Notes: generated by a model not told the origin, from the letters alone. A stretch of 64,000 nt of DNA from Shewanella putrefaciens (GCF_016406305.1 NZ_CP066369.1:1320501-1384500), one strand, 5' to 3'. Counted from the stretch's first letter, positions 19,244-28,189 are shown. Numbers and translations: made by a program.

Positions 19244-19903
19244 TCAGGCGTGGTTGGCTTTAATTTCCCGCAGGTAACGGTAAATTGAATGTACTGAAAT
19301 CCCTAATCGGGTTGCGGCCACCTGAGTGCTATCTTTGAGTTCAAAAATGCCTAACTCATGGAGCTGATTGACAATTTCACGGCTCTTCTGTGATGGCGAA
19401 ATCGCCGGATTCGAGCGAACTTCATTATTAATGCTATCGATAGTGCTGTGGAGCGCTTCATCGATATTACGGGCAAAAACCTCGGGTGAACTCGTGAGTT
19501 CGCTGCTAAATAGGTGATCCGGCATCATAGTACGCAGCACAGATTGCAGCGGTGCATCCATATCGGTATTGATGCATAACAGCCCAATAGGCAGATTTTT
19601 ACTGTTGCGGATCACAGTCGTGATCGATCTTAGCGTCTTACCATTGGCGCATTTCGTGAGGTAAGAGTTAGAGATATCTTGCCCCGTCTTTAGCTTCAGC
19701 AGGGCAAGATTGGTGATCGGAGCCCCTACTTCACGCCCAGTGACATGGCCATTGGCAATTTTAACCACAGAGGGATGCTTGGCATCTAGGCTATGCAATA
19801 CCACTTCCGTGTGCTCGCCATACATGGCGGCAATGCCATCAACGATATTTTCGATGGATTTGAGCACACTTAGATCAGTTGGCGTTAAATCTTGCAGCTT
19901 CAC
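19244..19903 (-). CDS. YheO-type PAS-like / helix-turn-helix transcriptional regulator
   Basis: A 219-residue regulator with an N-terminal YheO-type PAS-like domain (about 12-125; GIAAMYGEHTEVVLHSLD, LGLLCINTDMD-like region) and a C-terminal DauR-type helix-turn-helix (about 165-215; KDSTQVAATRLGISVHSIYRYLREIK). Relatives such as DauR control D-arginine use; YheO itself is uncharacterised. It lies 49 bp downstream of the YhaM-type desulfidase gene on the same strand, so it is probably an operon partner and may regulate that gene in response to an amino acid. The ligand is unknown. Confidence 0.85.
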   Translation of the reverse strand: MKLQDLTPTDLSVLKSIENIVDGIAAMYGEHTEVVLHSLDAKHPSVVKIANGHVTGREVGAPITNLALLKLKTGQDISNSYLTKCANGKTLRSITTVIRNSKNLPIGLLCINTDMDAPLQSVLRTMMPDHLFSSELTSSPEVFARNIDEALHSTIDSINNEVRSNPAISPSQKSREIVNQLHELGIFELKDSTQVAATRLGISVHSIYRYLREIKANHA

Positions 19904-19952
19904 AATTTCAACCTTTCATTATCAATCCGCCAATCGCAGCGGATTAAAGCCA

Positions 19953-21227
19953 TTATGTCGACATGATATCGATTATGGTGACATCGGTGGATGACATGCC
20001 ATTAAGGACCATTTTGCCTATGTTTTTAATGGTTTTTTCAACATCGGTGGCAATAATACCTTGGCCAGAAACATTGTGACTACTTAACGCCATCAGAAAT
20101 GAGCGCACGGCCGCACTGGATGAGGTGCTGACCTTCATGGCACAGGAGGCTTTGGCACCGTCACACACCATGCCAGAGCTATCGCTGATTACGTTTTGGA
20201 TTGCGAAACAGGATTGTTCAAACGATCCCCCCGCCAAATACACCATGGCCATAGAGGCGGCTGCGCTGGTCACAGTATTGCCACAAAATGCCGACAATGG
20301 CGGGTAGTGCGACTTGATATAAATCGCCCCTAGGTGGCTCATGATCAAGGCGCGGGCAAGTTTTTCTTCGCTGGCGTTATAGCATTGTGCGGTTAATACC
20401 ACGGGGATAGTGGCCGCAATGCCTTGATTACCGCTGCCAAGATTGCTCATAGCGGGCAGATTGGCGCCGCCCATACGGGCATCGGAGGCCGCGGCAGTGA
20501 GCATCACAATTTTATTCAGTAAGTCTTCGCCAATGATCCCGGCAGCAATACCACTTTTCATGGTTCGACCCACTTCGAGCCCATAGGGGTTCGCCATGCC
20601 TTCATCGGACAATTTACTATTTAATTCAGAGGCTTTAAGGATGAATTTAATCTCCTCAAAGGGGACTTCCTGGGCGAACTTATAGATAGATTCGATATTG
20701 ATCTCAACCCCATCACAGATGGAGCCAGTCGCTACCGATTGGGTGCTATCTGAGGTGTAAACAGGCTCGCCATTGAGGCGCTTTTCAGCAATCAGGGTGT
20801 GACCGCCGCAGATTTTTACTTGCGCTTCTTGATCGCCAGCCTTGAGGGTGACGCAGCAATAGATAAATTCTGCCGTTTCGGTACGTTCCACTTTCACTTG
20901 GCCCGCATCGATAAGGCGTTGCGCCTGGTCGACCTGTTCGGGAGTGATAGCGGCAAGTACTTCTAAGCCCGCATCTGCGTTACCCGCAATAGCCCCCGCA
21001 GCAGCCGCAATCGCAAGGCCGATTTTGCCTGTGCCTGGTACATACACGCCCATAGAGTTTTTGTAGAGGTTATCTGATACTTGTACTGCAATGGAGTCAG
21101 GCGCTGCATTAAGCAGTGCACGTGCCACGGCCGATGCATAGGCGGCGGCTATGGGTTCGGTGCAGCCTAATGCGGGTTTGACGACTTGGTTGATGATCTG
21201 AATATACTGCTGCCATTGGGGGATCAT
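19953..21227 (-). CDS. UPF0597 / YhaM (CyuA-type) family L-cysteine desulfidase-like protein
   Basis: Predicted iron-sulfur lyase that breaks down L-cysteine to pyruvate, ammonia and sulfide, or a related serine dehydratase. At 424 residues it is full length for the YhaM family. The likely cluster and active-site cysteines are visible in [10 protein letters not shown] near the start, KICGGHT, and [13 protein letters not shown] near residue 350-360, plus glycine-rich [13 protein letters not shown]. In E. coli the homologue (yhaM, renamed cyuA) is paired with a transporter; here it is instead followed by a YheO-type regulator. Cytosolic. Other amino-acid substrates remain possible. Confidence 0.87.
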   Translation of the reverse strand: MIPQWQQYIQIINQVVKPALGCTEPIAAAYASAVARALLNAAPDSIAVQVSDNLYKNSMGVYVPGTGKIGLAIAAAAGAIAGNADAGLEVLAAITPEQVDQAQRLIDAGQVKVERTETAEFIYCCVTLKAGDQEAQVKICGGHTLIAEKRLNGEPVYTSDSTQSVATGSICDGVEINIESIYKFAQEVPFEEIKFILKASELNSKLSDEGMANPYGLEVGRTMKSGIAAGIIGEDLLNKIVMLTAAASDARMGGANLPAMSNLGSGNQGIAATIPVVLTAQCYNASEEKLARALIMSHLGAIYIKSHYPPLSAFCGNTVTSAAASMAMVYLAGGSFEQSCFAIQNVISDSSGMVCDGAKASCAMKVSTSSSAAVRSFLMALSSHNVSGQGIIATDVEKTIKNIGKMVLNGMSSTDVTIIDIMST

Positions 21228-21700
21228 GGGGTTACAACCTTACAATGCTTAAATGTGAACGTGGGCTATGGCTTCAATTGCTATTTTTAGGCCTGTGGCT
21301 TTCATTGTCTGTAATTTGCAAATAAAATTGAATGACAGGCTCAACGGCTGCGCAACATTATTTGTATTTTTAGGTATTATTGCAATTATTTTTTAATCAA
21401 TTTCACCGCTAGTGGTGATTTTGCGCTGCCTATTGCCCATTAGGCCAAGGTTGTTTGTCTTCACGCTTCACTCAACAAAAGTTGAGTATTTTGGTTGATG
21501 AGTTTAATGCTTTAACATCTTTTGCATAAAAAGGCTGACAAAACAAAGCTGAAGTACAAAGTGGACGACTCGTTATGCCTTTATCTGCTATGGAGCCTAA
21601 ATAGGCGTAATGAGTTGGGTCATTTTGTCTGATACAAATGTGAATTTGTGCACTTACTGTGCTCTGCCGTAGGTTTTTGAGTGTTGGGGTCGCCGCGTTA
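21228..21700. other. Long divergent intergenic region upstream of the desulfidase and transglutaminase genes
   Basis: About 470 bp, AT-rich. It contains a perfect inverted repeat ACTCAAC-AAAA-GTTGAGT at 21470-21487 and a near-palindrome TCACCGCTAGTGGTGA at about 21404-21419. Either could be an operator for the YheO-type regulator. No open frame with a ribosome-binding site is seen. Confidence 0.4.
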
Positions 21701-21728
21701 TTGTGCTCGATGTAGGACTCCCTATAAT
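21701..21728 (+). promoter_or_regulatory. rRNA P1-like sigma70 promoter
   Basis: TTGTGC (21701-21706), 16-bp spacer, perfect TATAAT (21723-21728). The spacer end and discriminator read GACTCCC-TATAAT-GCCG, which closely resembles E. coli-type rrn P1 promoters with a 16-bp spacer and GC-rich discriminator. The transcript would begin about 55 bases before the gene at 21793. Confidence 0.6.
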
Positions 21729-21792
21729 GCCGAGCATTACTTTAGTTCTCTCTTCTTTTTCTGACGCTAATCAATGGTAAGGAATGTACTCC

Positions 21793-22932
21793 ATGCAAAG
21801 ACGTGATTTTCTAAAAACGGCAGCGCTGTTGTCGACCGCAGCGGCGATGACTCCGGTATTAGCTTCCGCTAAATCGAGTACCATTGAACTCCCTTCCTCA
21901 GAGGGTCGCCGTCGTTTTGCCCTGATGAACACCTTTGATTTGAAAGCTCCCTATGGCTCCGAGGGCGTCGTTAATTTATGGATCCCGCTACCGGAAGACA
22001 CTGCATTTCAACAGGTCCGCAAACTTGATTTTAACGGCACATACCAAGATGCCTACATCAGCACCAATAATGCCTATGGGGCGAAAACCCTGTTTGCCAC
22101 TTGGCCCGATGCCAAAGGCAAGATGACGATAACGGTTGAATTAGTGATAGAAACCGAAGATTGGGAGCCCGTAAAAAGAGGGGAATTGACCCACTACCGG
22201 ACACCAACAAAACTCCACTATCCCGCCGATGTTGCACTCTACTTACAGCCGACTAAACATATGCCAATCGACGGTATTGTTAAGCAGACGGCAGATAAAA
22301 TCGTGGCTGGTGAAACGGAACCATTGAAAAAAGCGCGACTCATTTATAACTGGGTCAGCGCCAATATGTTCCGCGATAACAATGTGATTGGTTGCGGCAC
22401 CGGTGATGTAGCGACGATCCTCGAGAGTGGCAAACTTGGCGGGAAATGTACCGATATCAACTCGGTATTTGTCGCGCTAATGCGCGCCGTGGGGATCCCA
22501 GCCCGTGAGATGTTCGGTATTCGTTTAGGCCAAGCCATTAAAGTGGGCCAGTACTCTAAAAAAGCCTTTGGCAGCGCCGACGATAAAGGCATTGCCGATG
22601 TCACCGGCGGCCAACATTGCCGTGCCATGTTCTACCTTGCTGGTTATGGCTGGTTACCCGCCGATCCCGCCGATGTGACTAAAATGCGCCTCACCGAGAA
22701 TAAGGAACACAGCGACCCTGCGGTGCAAGCGGTTAATGACTATCTGTTTGGTAACTGGGAAATGAACTGGGTTGGCTTTAATTATGGCCGCGACTTTGAC
22801 TTATTCCCCGTGGCGGAGCAGACTCCGCTCAACAATTTTGGTTATCCCTATGCTGAAGTGGACGGCGACCCTGTAAATTACTATGAGCCAAAAGTCTTTG
22901 CCTATGATTACAAGTCAAGCGAGCAGCGTTAA
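21793..22932 (+). CDS. Tat-exported transglutaminase-like (cysteine protease fold) protein
   Basis: Start set at ATG 21793, 9 bases after AAGGA; the in-frame ATG at 21784 directly abuts that site. The 379-residue product begins with a twin-arginine signal (MQRRDFLKTAALLSTAA...), cleaved near residue 26, so it is probably periplasmic and folded before export. The transglutaminase-like core has the catalytic triad candidates: Cys219 in GGKCTDINSVFVAL, His275 in GGQHCRAMF and Asp in WLPADPADV. Such proteins may act as proteases or amidases; the substrate is unknown. The next gene starts inside it and the third overlaps the second, forming a tight operon with MerT- and MerP-like proteins. Confidence 0.85.
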   Translation: MQRRDFLKTAALLSTAAAMTPVLASAKSSTIELPSSEGRRRFALMNTFDLKAPYGSEGVVNLWIPLPEDTAFQQVRKLDFNGTYQDAYISTNNAYGAKTLFATWPDAKGKMTITVELVIETEDWEPVKRGELTHYRTPTKLHYPADVALYLQPTKHMPIDGIVKQTADKIVAGETEPLKKARLIYNWVSANMFRDNNVIGCGTGDVATILESGKLGGKCTDINSVFVALMRAVGIPAREMFGIRLGQAIKVGQYSKKAFGSADDKGIADVTGGQHCRAMFYLAGYGWLPADPADVTKMRLTENKEHSDPAVQAVNDYLFGNWEMNWVGFNYGRDFDLFPVAEQTPLNNFGYPYAEVDGDPVNYYEPKVFAYDYKSSEQR

Positions 22933-23266
22933 ACAGCTGTTTGCCACCATGGCCGCCGCAGTGATTGCGGCCCTTGCCTCCAGCCTCTGCTGTATCGCGC
23001 CCTTAATCTATTTAGTGTTTGGCGTATCTGCGGCGGGGCTGTCGGGGTTATCGAGTTTAGCTTGGTTGCAAGTGCCTATGTTGATACTGTCAACAGGGCT
23101 GATTTTGCTTGGGTTTTGGCGCTTATACTTTGCCAAAAAACCGCTTTGCACTGGCCAATTTAGCCGAGCACAAATGCTGCTTATCTATTGGCTCACAGTG
23201 CCAATTGTGCTCGCATTCCAACTCTATCCCTTTGTTTTACCTTGGCTGCTTGAGGTGTTTGAATGA
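22883..23266 (+). CDS. MerT-like mercuric/metal transport membrane protein
   Basis: A 127-residue inner-membrane protein with three hydrophobic segments. The MerT features are the vicinal cysteines in AALASSLCCIAPLIYLVFGVS (first segment) and a further Cys in KKPLCTG on the loop between segments two and three. In mer operons MerT brings Hg(II) from MerP to the cytosol. The start is uncertain: ATG 22883 or ATG 22904, neither with a clear ribosome-binding site, both inside the preceding gene, which suggests translational coupling. No merA or merR is near, so another soft metal is possible. Confidence 0.78.
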   Translation: MSQKSLPMITSQASSVKQLFATMAAAVIAALASSLCCIAPLIYLVFGVSAAGLSGLSSLAWLQVPMLILSTGLILLGFWRLYFAKKPLCTGQFSRAQMLLIYWLTVPIVLAFQLYPFVLPWLLEVFE

Positions 23267-23595
23267 AGCCATTATCACGTATTACACGATTCATCACAGG
23301 ATTAACCACACAATCGACCCTATTAGTCATCACCTTACTGATTTTTACGCCATTAACCTGGGCAGAAAATCTCTTGGTCACACTCGATGTAAAGGGCATG
23401 ACCTGCCCATTGTGCGTCACAGTCGTCAATCAAGCCCTTCGCAAAACCGATGGCGTGGTTAAAGCCAAGGCAAACCTGAAAACCGAGCAAGCCGTGGTCA
23501 CAGTCGCAGAGGATGTTAACCTCGATAATCTGCTTAAAGCCGTCGATGCCACCGGATATAAAGGCAGCATCAACAAGGTCGAAAAGCAGAGTTGA
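23263..23595 (+). CDS. MerP-like periplasmic heavy-metal-binding (HMA domain) protein
   Basis: A 110-residue protein with a long signal sequence (cleavage near TWA-EN, residue 35) and one HMA domain bearing the metal-binding motif GMTCPLC. The fold ends KAVDATGYKGSINKV, typical of MerP/CopZ. It should capture a soft metal in the periplasm and pass it to the MerT-like partner. Its ATG overlaps the stop of the preceding gene (ATGA). Confidence 0.85.
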   Translation: MKPLSRITRFITGLTTQSTLLVITLLIFTPLTWAENLLVTLDVKGMTCPLCVTVVNQALRKTDGVVKAKANLKTEQAVVTVAEDVNLDNLLKAVDATGYKGSINKVEKQS

Positions 23596-24100
23596 GTCGG
23601 AGATAGATCAAAATGAGTCCACACACTTTATAGTGCAAAAGTGAGTAGGTTTAGATAGAGAACGTCGGCTTTATTCTGATGGTAAGTTCACAACTAACAG
23701 CTACTTATTTGTGTTACACCAAACTTTAATATGAAGCCTTGGGGTGACTTCTGATCTAACTAAGAGCATGGGGGTTACCAATCATTATTGGACGTCTATG
23801 GTTTTATATTTGATGGGGCGGTGTCATTTGAATTTGTGTTGTATGGTTTTGTTTGTAAAGGGATTTAATTGATTCAGTTTTTATTTATGTACCCATATGT
23901 GTACCTAAAAGTTATTGCGACTTACAAATTTTATATAATTTAAACTCTTAGCATTACCCAATAATTGACCTAGTGGCATGCCTCAATTGAGCTAAACAGT
24001 GGCGATTCAAGTTTTGATTGTAGTCATAGCTATTTACTTATTTAAAATCAACACTATATTATCGGTATAACATATCACTCTGTTTTTCAAGGAAAGTAAA
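23596..24100. other. AT-rich intergenic region
   Basis: About 505 bp of AT-rich DNA with no clear gene. It includes an imperfect inverted pair of GTAC-containing arms near 23889-23908 and a possible promoter close to 24060 (TATATT). Composition is unlike the flanking operons and continues into the next gene. Confidence 0.4.
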
Positions 24101-24697
24101 ATGGCATCTATTCGTAATGAGATTTTGAACGGCATTGAACATGCCTGTGAACAAGCTGAAAAATTGACTGGGCATAGTGTGAATAGGCTTCCAGAGTATT
24201 TTTTATCTGTAAAGGTGATGGATTACTTACACGCAGCTTTCGAATCATTTACGTATTCAATGGAAGAACACCTAGATAGGATTTGTGAAGACGCTGGTTA
24301 CGATGTGTCCGACGTACCTGAAGAATACCGAATTTCTAACCTCACTAGAGCAGACTTAGTTATCCAATCTAAGAAATCCTTTCGAGACAGACACATCATC
24401 GAGTTCAAGCGTTCAGTATCGTTCAAGTCTTTGAAAAAGGATGTGCTTAGACTTGCTTGGATGTGTGCTCAAGCTCCTGATGGTCATAAGCTCGAAAAGA
24501 ACTTTCTTGCCGTAGTTGCTCATCGTGACATTAATCATTTTGATACCAGAAACGGTGAGATTGAGGCTCTTGTTACTGAACACTTCCCAGACGTTAAAGT
24601 CAAATATTCTTCGAACACTCTACCTGAATACAAAAGCACACATCCCAAGAAGTATGGCGCCCCACTTTGCTCGGCTGTGTGGGAGTTTACGAGATAG
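24101..24697 (+). CDS. Orphan protein with PD-(D/E)XK nuclease-like motif
   Basis: I do not recognise a named family. The 198-residue protein has a possible PD-(D/E)XK core: Asp in TRADLVIQSKKS (about residue 85) followed by IIEFKRS (E-x-K, about residue 100), then an alpha helix, as in restriction-type nucleases. AAGGAAAG precedes the ATG. The gene is AT-rich and uses several AGA/AGG arginine codons, unlike its neighbours, which points to horizontal acquisition. It lies downstream of the ssrA 3' end, a known integration hotspot. No methyltransferase or integrase is adjacent, so it may be a remnant. Nuclease activity is inferred only from the motif. Confidence 0.55.
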   Translation: MASIRNEILNGIEHACEQAEKLTGHSVNRLPEYFLSVKVMDYLHAAFESFTYSMEEHLDRICEDAGYDVSDVPEEYRISNLTRADLVIQSKKSFRDRHIIEFKRSVSFKSLKKDVLRLAWMCAQAPDGHKLEKNFLAVVAHRDINHFDTRNGEIEALVTEHFPDVKVKYSSNTLPEYKSTHPKKYGAPLCSAVWEFTR

Positions 24698-25270
24698 CTG
24701 TTGAAGATTGGAATTTTAACAAGGTAGTTGCGTTGCTTTCTAGTAGCAAGCATCAGGTAGCAGGGGCTATGAGAAGGCCCCAATAAACGACAAGATGGGA
24801 TTGCTTACCAAACGTGAGGATAGTGTGAAGTGCAATTGCTCAAGTTATTGAATTTGTTTATTTTATTTCTTTGATGTTTCGCTGGTCGTGTCAAAAATCG
24901 TTGTTGAAGTTGTATTTTTAGTGTGCTAATTTCTCGCTCGGTTTCAAATCTCCTCATCGCTCCCTCCAGAAGCTAATTCACAAAACTGACATTCCTTTAA
25001 GTAACTAGTTCACTGCATACAGTGCTAATTCATGCGCTGCAGCTGGCTATGCTGCCAATCCTCGTTTTATCTATGGCTCTATTTGGTTTTGCTTTAAGTA
25101 TTTACCTCGTATTTGAAGCAAACCCTTTAGCTGAGGCTTTCCTACTTAATTCAGTTAGGTTTGCTACTGTATCTGTTAATCTATTTAATTTAAACAAATC
25201 TAGTTAAAAGGACTCTTAGCAACCCAAAGAGCGGTAGTTCGTATTTGATTGTCGCCATTTTGCCGCCACT
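24698..25270. other. AT-rich region between the orphan gene and ssrA
   Basis: About 570 bp. It has a GGGGC/GCCCC hairpin near 24763-24781 and a short hydrophobic open frame (25022-25207, GTG start) without a ribosome-binding site. No integrase, and no duplicate of the ssrA 3' end, was found. Confidence 0.4.
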
Positions 25271-25306
25271 AAAAACAAAAAGGGCTTAACCTTGCGGTTA
25301 AGCCCT
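25271..25306 (-). terminator. Rho-independent terminator of ssrA
   Basis: On minus, AGGGCTTAACC / GGTTAAGCCCT with a 4-base loop followed by a run of T (TTTTTGTTTTT). Confidence 0.92.
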
Positions 25307-25317
25307 TCTGGTAAAAT

Positions 25318-25673
25318 TGGTGGAGGCGGCGGGACTTGAACCCGCGTCCAGAACACCTACATCCAAGGCGCTACATGCTTAGTCTTTCTTTTGGTTAACC
25401 TGAATAAACTCCGAAAGACAGGATTTCATCAGGCGAGTCCGGTACTGTTTCGCGGTTCACCCCCGGACGGAGTTCCCTCGCTATCAAATGTAAGATGACC
25501 ATCTGTATACACTGCCCATTTGAGAGACCTGTGTCAGATGGCTAGCGGCATTAAGCGGCTAGAGCGTAGTTATCGTCGTTTGCAACTATAACTGTGCGGC
25601 TTTTTACGAGGCCAACCGCCCCTCGGCATGCTCCCAGGGTTTCGTGAATCCTGTCGAATCCAGAATCGCCCCC
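25318..25673 (-). ncRNA. ssrA: tmRNA (transfer-messenger RNA)
   Basis: Rescues stalled ribosomes and tags the nascent protein for proteolysis, with SmpB. The 5' end reads GGGGGCGATTCTGGATTCGAC and the 3' end is the tRNA-like arm GGGTTCAAGTCCCGCCGCC...CCACCA. The tag reading frame lies at 25551-25583 on minus and encodes ANDDNYALAA followed by TAA, one residue different from the E. coli tag. The total length of about 356 bases and the pseudoknot-rich middle are normal. smpB is 72 bp upstream on the same strand. The CCA is encoded. Confidence 0.97.
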
Positions 25674-25745
25674 AAGAAAGTTGATTGTAACCTGTCGTTT
25701 AAAGATAACCTAGTATCATTTATAACAAGTTCAATCGTTTGTTCA

Positions 25746-26237
25746 TTATCCGCGCGTTTTCTCTTTTTTCATCACCCGGGCTTTTTCAACTTCCCATTCC
25801 CGTGCTTTGGTGTCTTCGCGCTTATCGTGATCTTTTTTACCTTTACCTAGGCCGATTTCTACTTTGACCCATGCACCTTTACGCCAGTACATAGAGATCG
25901 GAATAATAGAGTAGCCTTGGCGTTCGACTAAGCCTGCAAGTTTATCGAGTTCTTTGCGGCTTAGGAGTAATTTTTTTAATCGAAGCGGGTCGCAAACTAC
26001 GTGTGTCGATGCGGTATTGAGCGGAATAATAGTGCAGCCATGCATAAAGGCTTCACCATTTTTCAGGAATACATAGCAGTCCGACAGGTTGACCTTACCC
26101 ATGCGGATCGACTTCACTTCCCATCCCATAAGGGACAGGCCAGCTTCCATTTTTTCTTCGAAACGGTATTCGAAGGTTGCGCGCTTATTGCGTGCGATAG
26201 TCGCAGGCGCGGCTTTTTTTGAGTTTTTCTTTACCAT
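25746..26237 (-). CDS. smpB: SsrA-binding protein SmpB
   Basis: Binds the tRNA-like domain of tmRNA and delivers it to stalled ribosomes. The start at 26237 ([11 protein letters not shown]) gives 163 residues, the family's usual length. Conserved features are [40 protein letters not shown], and the basic tail rich in K/R that folds in the decoding centre ([19 protein letters not shown]). It stands directly upstream of ssrA on the same strand, and is divergent from ratA. Confidence 0.97.
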   Translation of the reverse strand: MVKKNSKKAAPATIARNKRATFEYRFEEKMEAGLSLMGWEVKSIRMGKVNLSDCYVFLKNGEAFMHGCTIIPLNTASTHVVCDPLRLKKLLLSRKELDKLAGLVERQGYSIIPISMYWRKGAWVKVEIGLGKGKKDHDKREDTKAREWEVEKARVMKKEKTRG

Positions 26238-26506
26238 AGTGGCGCCATTATACGCACGGTGAATCAATTTGAAATGGATATAAGGGCTTATTTGACTTAT
26301 TTCAACCCTATAGTATTTTATTGCTGCTTTTTTACACTCACTGAGTGCAAAACGCTATGGGGGTGATGCCCTTATGTGAGCAAGGGATGCGTTTTTTGCG
26401 TATCGTGATAAAATCCCATGCAATTTTTAGTTTCCCTAGGTTTCTTAGGGCATGTGAGATGACTTCTGCTCGCGTGAATTGGTTATGTTAAGAGTACCTA
26501 AGCCCT

Positions 26507-26944
26507 ATGCCGCAAATTTCTCGAAGTGTGTTAGTTCGTTTTAGTGCGATGCAAATGTATGATTTAGTTAATGATGTTGAATCATATAAAGAGTTTTTAC
26601 CCGGTTGTGTTGGCGGAAAAGTGCTAGAGTTTGATGGTAAAACTATGCTGGCTTCGGTTGATGTGAGCAAGGCGGGGATCCGTAAAACCTTTACAACACG
26701 TAATCAGGTTGTTCCCGGTAAAAGTATTGATTTAACGTTAGAAAATGGGCCTTTTAAACATTTACTCGGACAGTGGCGTTTTACCGAATTAACCGAGGAT
26801 GCCTGTAAGGTGGAGTTCGATTTAAGTTTTGAGTTTTCAAGCTCACTCGTCGATATGGCCTTTGGTAAAGTGTTTAATGATCTTATGGTATCAATGGTGA
26901 CGGCGTTTACGAGCCGCGCTAAGGTAATTTACCGTGGTAAATGA
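26507..26944 (+). CDS. ratA: RatA-like START/COQ10 domain protein
   Basis: A 145-residue single-domain protein of the polyketide-cyclase/START (COQ10) fold: MPQISRSVLVRFSAMQMYDL, VESYKEFLPGC, then the beta-rich body ending DLMVSMVTAFTSRAKVIY. In E. coli RatA was described as blocking 70S assembly; COQ10 homologues bind ubiquinone, and which role holds is debated. It overlaps the start of ratB by 11 bp, giving a two-gene unit divergent from smpB, an arrangement common in gammaproteobacteria. Confidence 0.92.
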   Translation: MPQISRSVLVRFSAMQMYDLVNDVESYKEFLPGCVGGKVLEFDGKTMLASVDVSKAGIRKTFTTRNQVVPGKSIDLTLENGPFKHLLGQWRFTELTEDACKVEFDLSFEFSSSLVDMAFGKVFNDLMVSMVTAFTSRAKVIYRGK

Positions 26945-27266
26945 AGCAGATAAGTTTGTAGTCGATGTGATTTATGCGCTGCCGATGCAGCAGAAAGTCA
27001 TTTCGGTGAGCGTGCACCCTGGCACGAGTGCGATTGAGATAGTACGCCAGAGTAATATGGTGAGTTTTTTCCCTGAGATCGATCTAGAAACGGTTAAGTT
27101 AGGGGTGTTTAGCAATCTGGTTAAACATGACCAAGTGATTTTACCGGGGCAGAGGGTTGAAATTTACCGCCCTTTGATTGCCGATCCTAAGGATGTACGC
27201 CGTCGCCGTGCCGATAAGGCAAAGGATGAGGGCCGCGCGAACAAAGTCACGGGTGGCCGTGCTTAA
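26934..27266 (+). CDS. ratB: RnfH/RatB family protein (UPF0125)
   Basis: A 110-residue beta-grasp (ubiquitin-like) protein of unknown role: DKFVVDVIYALPMQQKVISV at the start, the family motif VEIYRPLIADPKDVRRRRADKA at about residues 75-95, and a basic C-terminal tail. It begins with GTG inside the last codons of ratA, so it is translationally coupled. A strong terminator follows. Confidence 0.92.
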   Translation: MVNEADKFVVDVIYALPMQQKVISVSVHPGTSAIEIVRQSNMVSFFPEIDLETVKLGVFSNLVKHDQVILPGQRVEIYRPLIADPKDVRRRRADKAKDEGRANKVTGGRA

Positions 27267-27293
27267 TTGCATTTTGCACATAGTGGGTCATCA

Positions 27294-27330
27294 GCAATAA
27301 AAAAAGCGCCTTAGGCGCTTTTTTTATTGC
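27294..27330. terminator. Bidirectional Rho-independent terminator
   Basis: Perfect inverted repeat with 17-base arms and a TTA loop; the GC core GCGCC/GGCGC is flanked by seven A and seven T. It serves the convergent ratB and bamE genes. Confidence 0.95.
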
Positions 27331-27364
27331 TGAATCCAGTCAAAGTGTTATTAAGTTTTTGACA

Positions 27365-27856
27365 CTACTTAATAGGTTTTTGCACTTGTGCTTCAGATTG
27401 ATTTTCTTTTACTAGCGGCTTTTCATCCGGACGCTGCACTGGGATCAAGGGCGTTGTTTCCGCCGTTGTCGCCATAGGCAATTTGCTTTGTTCCAGTGGG
27501 GTATCAAATTCTTTACTTAATTCGTAATCCCCAGTGACCGACGTTAATTTGTTGCCCGTAAAACGCAGGATCAACTCTTTGTGGGTGATACTGGCATCGC
27601 GGCCACTCTTATAGTGATAAACATAATACCAAGCATCGTCGGCAAAACTATCGCGTAACACAGGACGGCCGAGAATGTATTCGGCTTGTTCTTTGGTCAT
27701 GTCAATGCGCAACTTTTCAACTTGTTGCTGTTCCATGTAGTTACCCTGTGGAATGTCCGGCTTATATATCAGCCAATCAAACACACTACATGCACTGAGC
27801 GAAACAGAGAGCGCCACAGCGCCCAGCAGGGTAAGACTTTGCTTTTTATTGATCAT
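27365..27856 (-). CDS. bamE: Outer-membrane assembly lipoprotein BamE
   Basis: Small lipoprotein of the BAM complex that inserts beta-barrel proteins. The start at 27856 gives 163 residues; the frame is open upstream but carries no signal sequence. The lipobox is LSAC (Cys at about residue 23). The SmpA/OmlA fold follows: VEKLRIDMTKEQAEYILGRP, DDAWYYVYHYKSG, and the last strand KLTSVTGDYEL. The C-terminal tail of about 45 residues is proline- and charge-rich and longer than in E. coli. It is divergent from the borosin operon. Confidence 0.93.
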   Translation of the reverse strand: MINKKQSLTLLGAVALSVSLSACSVFDWLIYKPDIPQGNYMEQQQVEKLRIDMTKEQAEYILGRPVLRDSFADDAWYYVYHYKSGRDASITHKELILRFTGNKLTSVTGDYELSKEFDTPLEQSKLPMATTAETTPLIPVQRPDEKPLVKENQSEAQVQKPIK

Positions 27857-28189
27857 TGTATGCGCTACTTCTGAAAATCTGGCGGCCATAATACCCAAGC
27901 ATTCCCCCTTATGACAAGGGCATTTGGGCTTTGCAGCCTTCATAGTTCGAATTGTGTGAGTTTTCGACCTAGGATATGGGGTTAAGTTCTCAAACAGTGG
28001 AGATATTTGTGCCTTTATTGGGACTAGGTTTTCATTTTGTGCCTTATCTGGTGTGAGATTGCTCAATGGTTAGGCAAATTTTACCAAATGGAGTGTTGCT
28101 ATGTGGCAATGTTGTAAAAACATAGGTAGAGTTGTGAAAAGGTTTTACTTTGATGGCGTTAGCCTCTTGTTAGGCGAATTGGGGGCAAT
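27857..28189. other. Divergent intergenic region, bamE / borosin operon
   Basis: A 333-bp stretch that must hold both promoters. It has a small CCCCTT/AAGGGC hairpin near 27906-27927. I cannot identify a convincing promoter for the borosin operon or an operator. Confidence 0.4.

Noticed and set aside
21635..21660. CRP site upstream of the transglutaminase gene
   Set aside because: Only one half-site (TGTGA) matches; the other half fits at two of five positions.
22883..23595. Full mercury-resistance (mer) operon
   Set aside because: Only MerT- and MerP-like genes are present; no merR, merA or mer operator was seen.
25022..25207. 61-codon hydrophobic frame near ssrA
   Set aside because: GTG start with no ribosome-binding site and no recognised family; could be a decayed membrane-protein fragment but I cannot support it.
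23596..25317. Complete genomic island integrated at ssrA
   Set aside because: No integrase and no duplicate of the ssrA 3' end could be found, and the ssrA terminator is intact; only composition suggests foreign origin.
27857..28066. N-terminal extension of BamE
   Set aside because: The lipoprotein signal starts at 27856; an extension would bury it.
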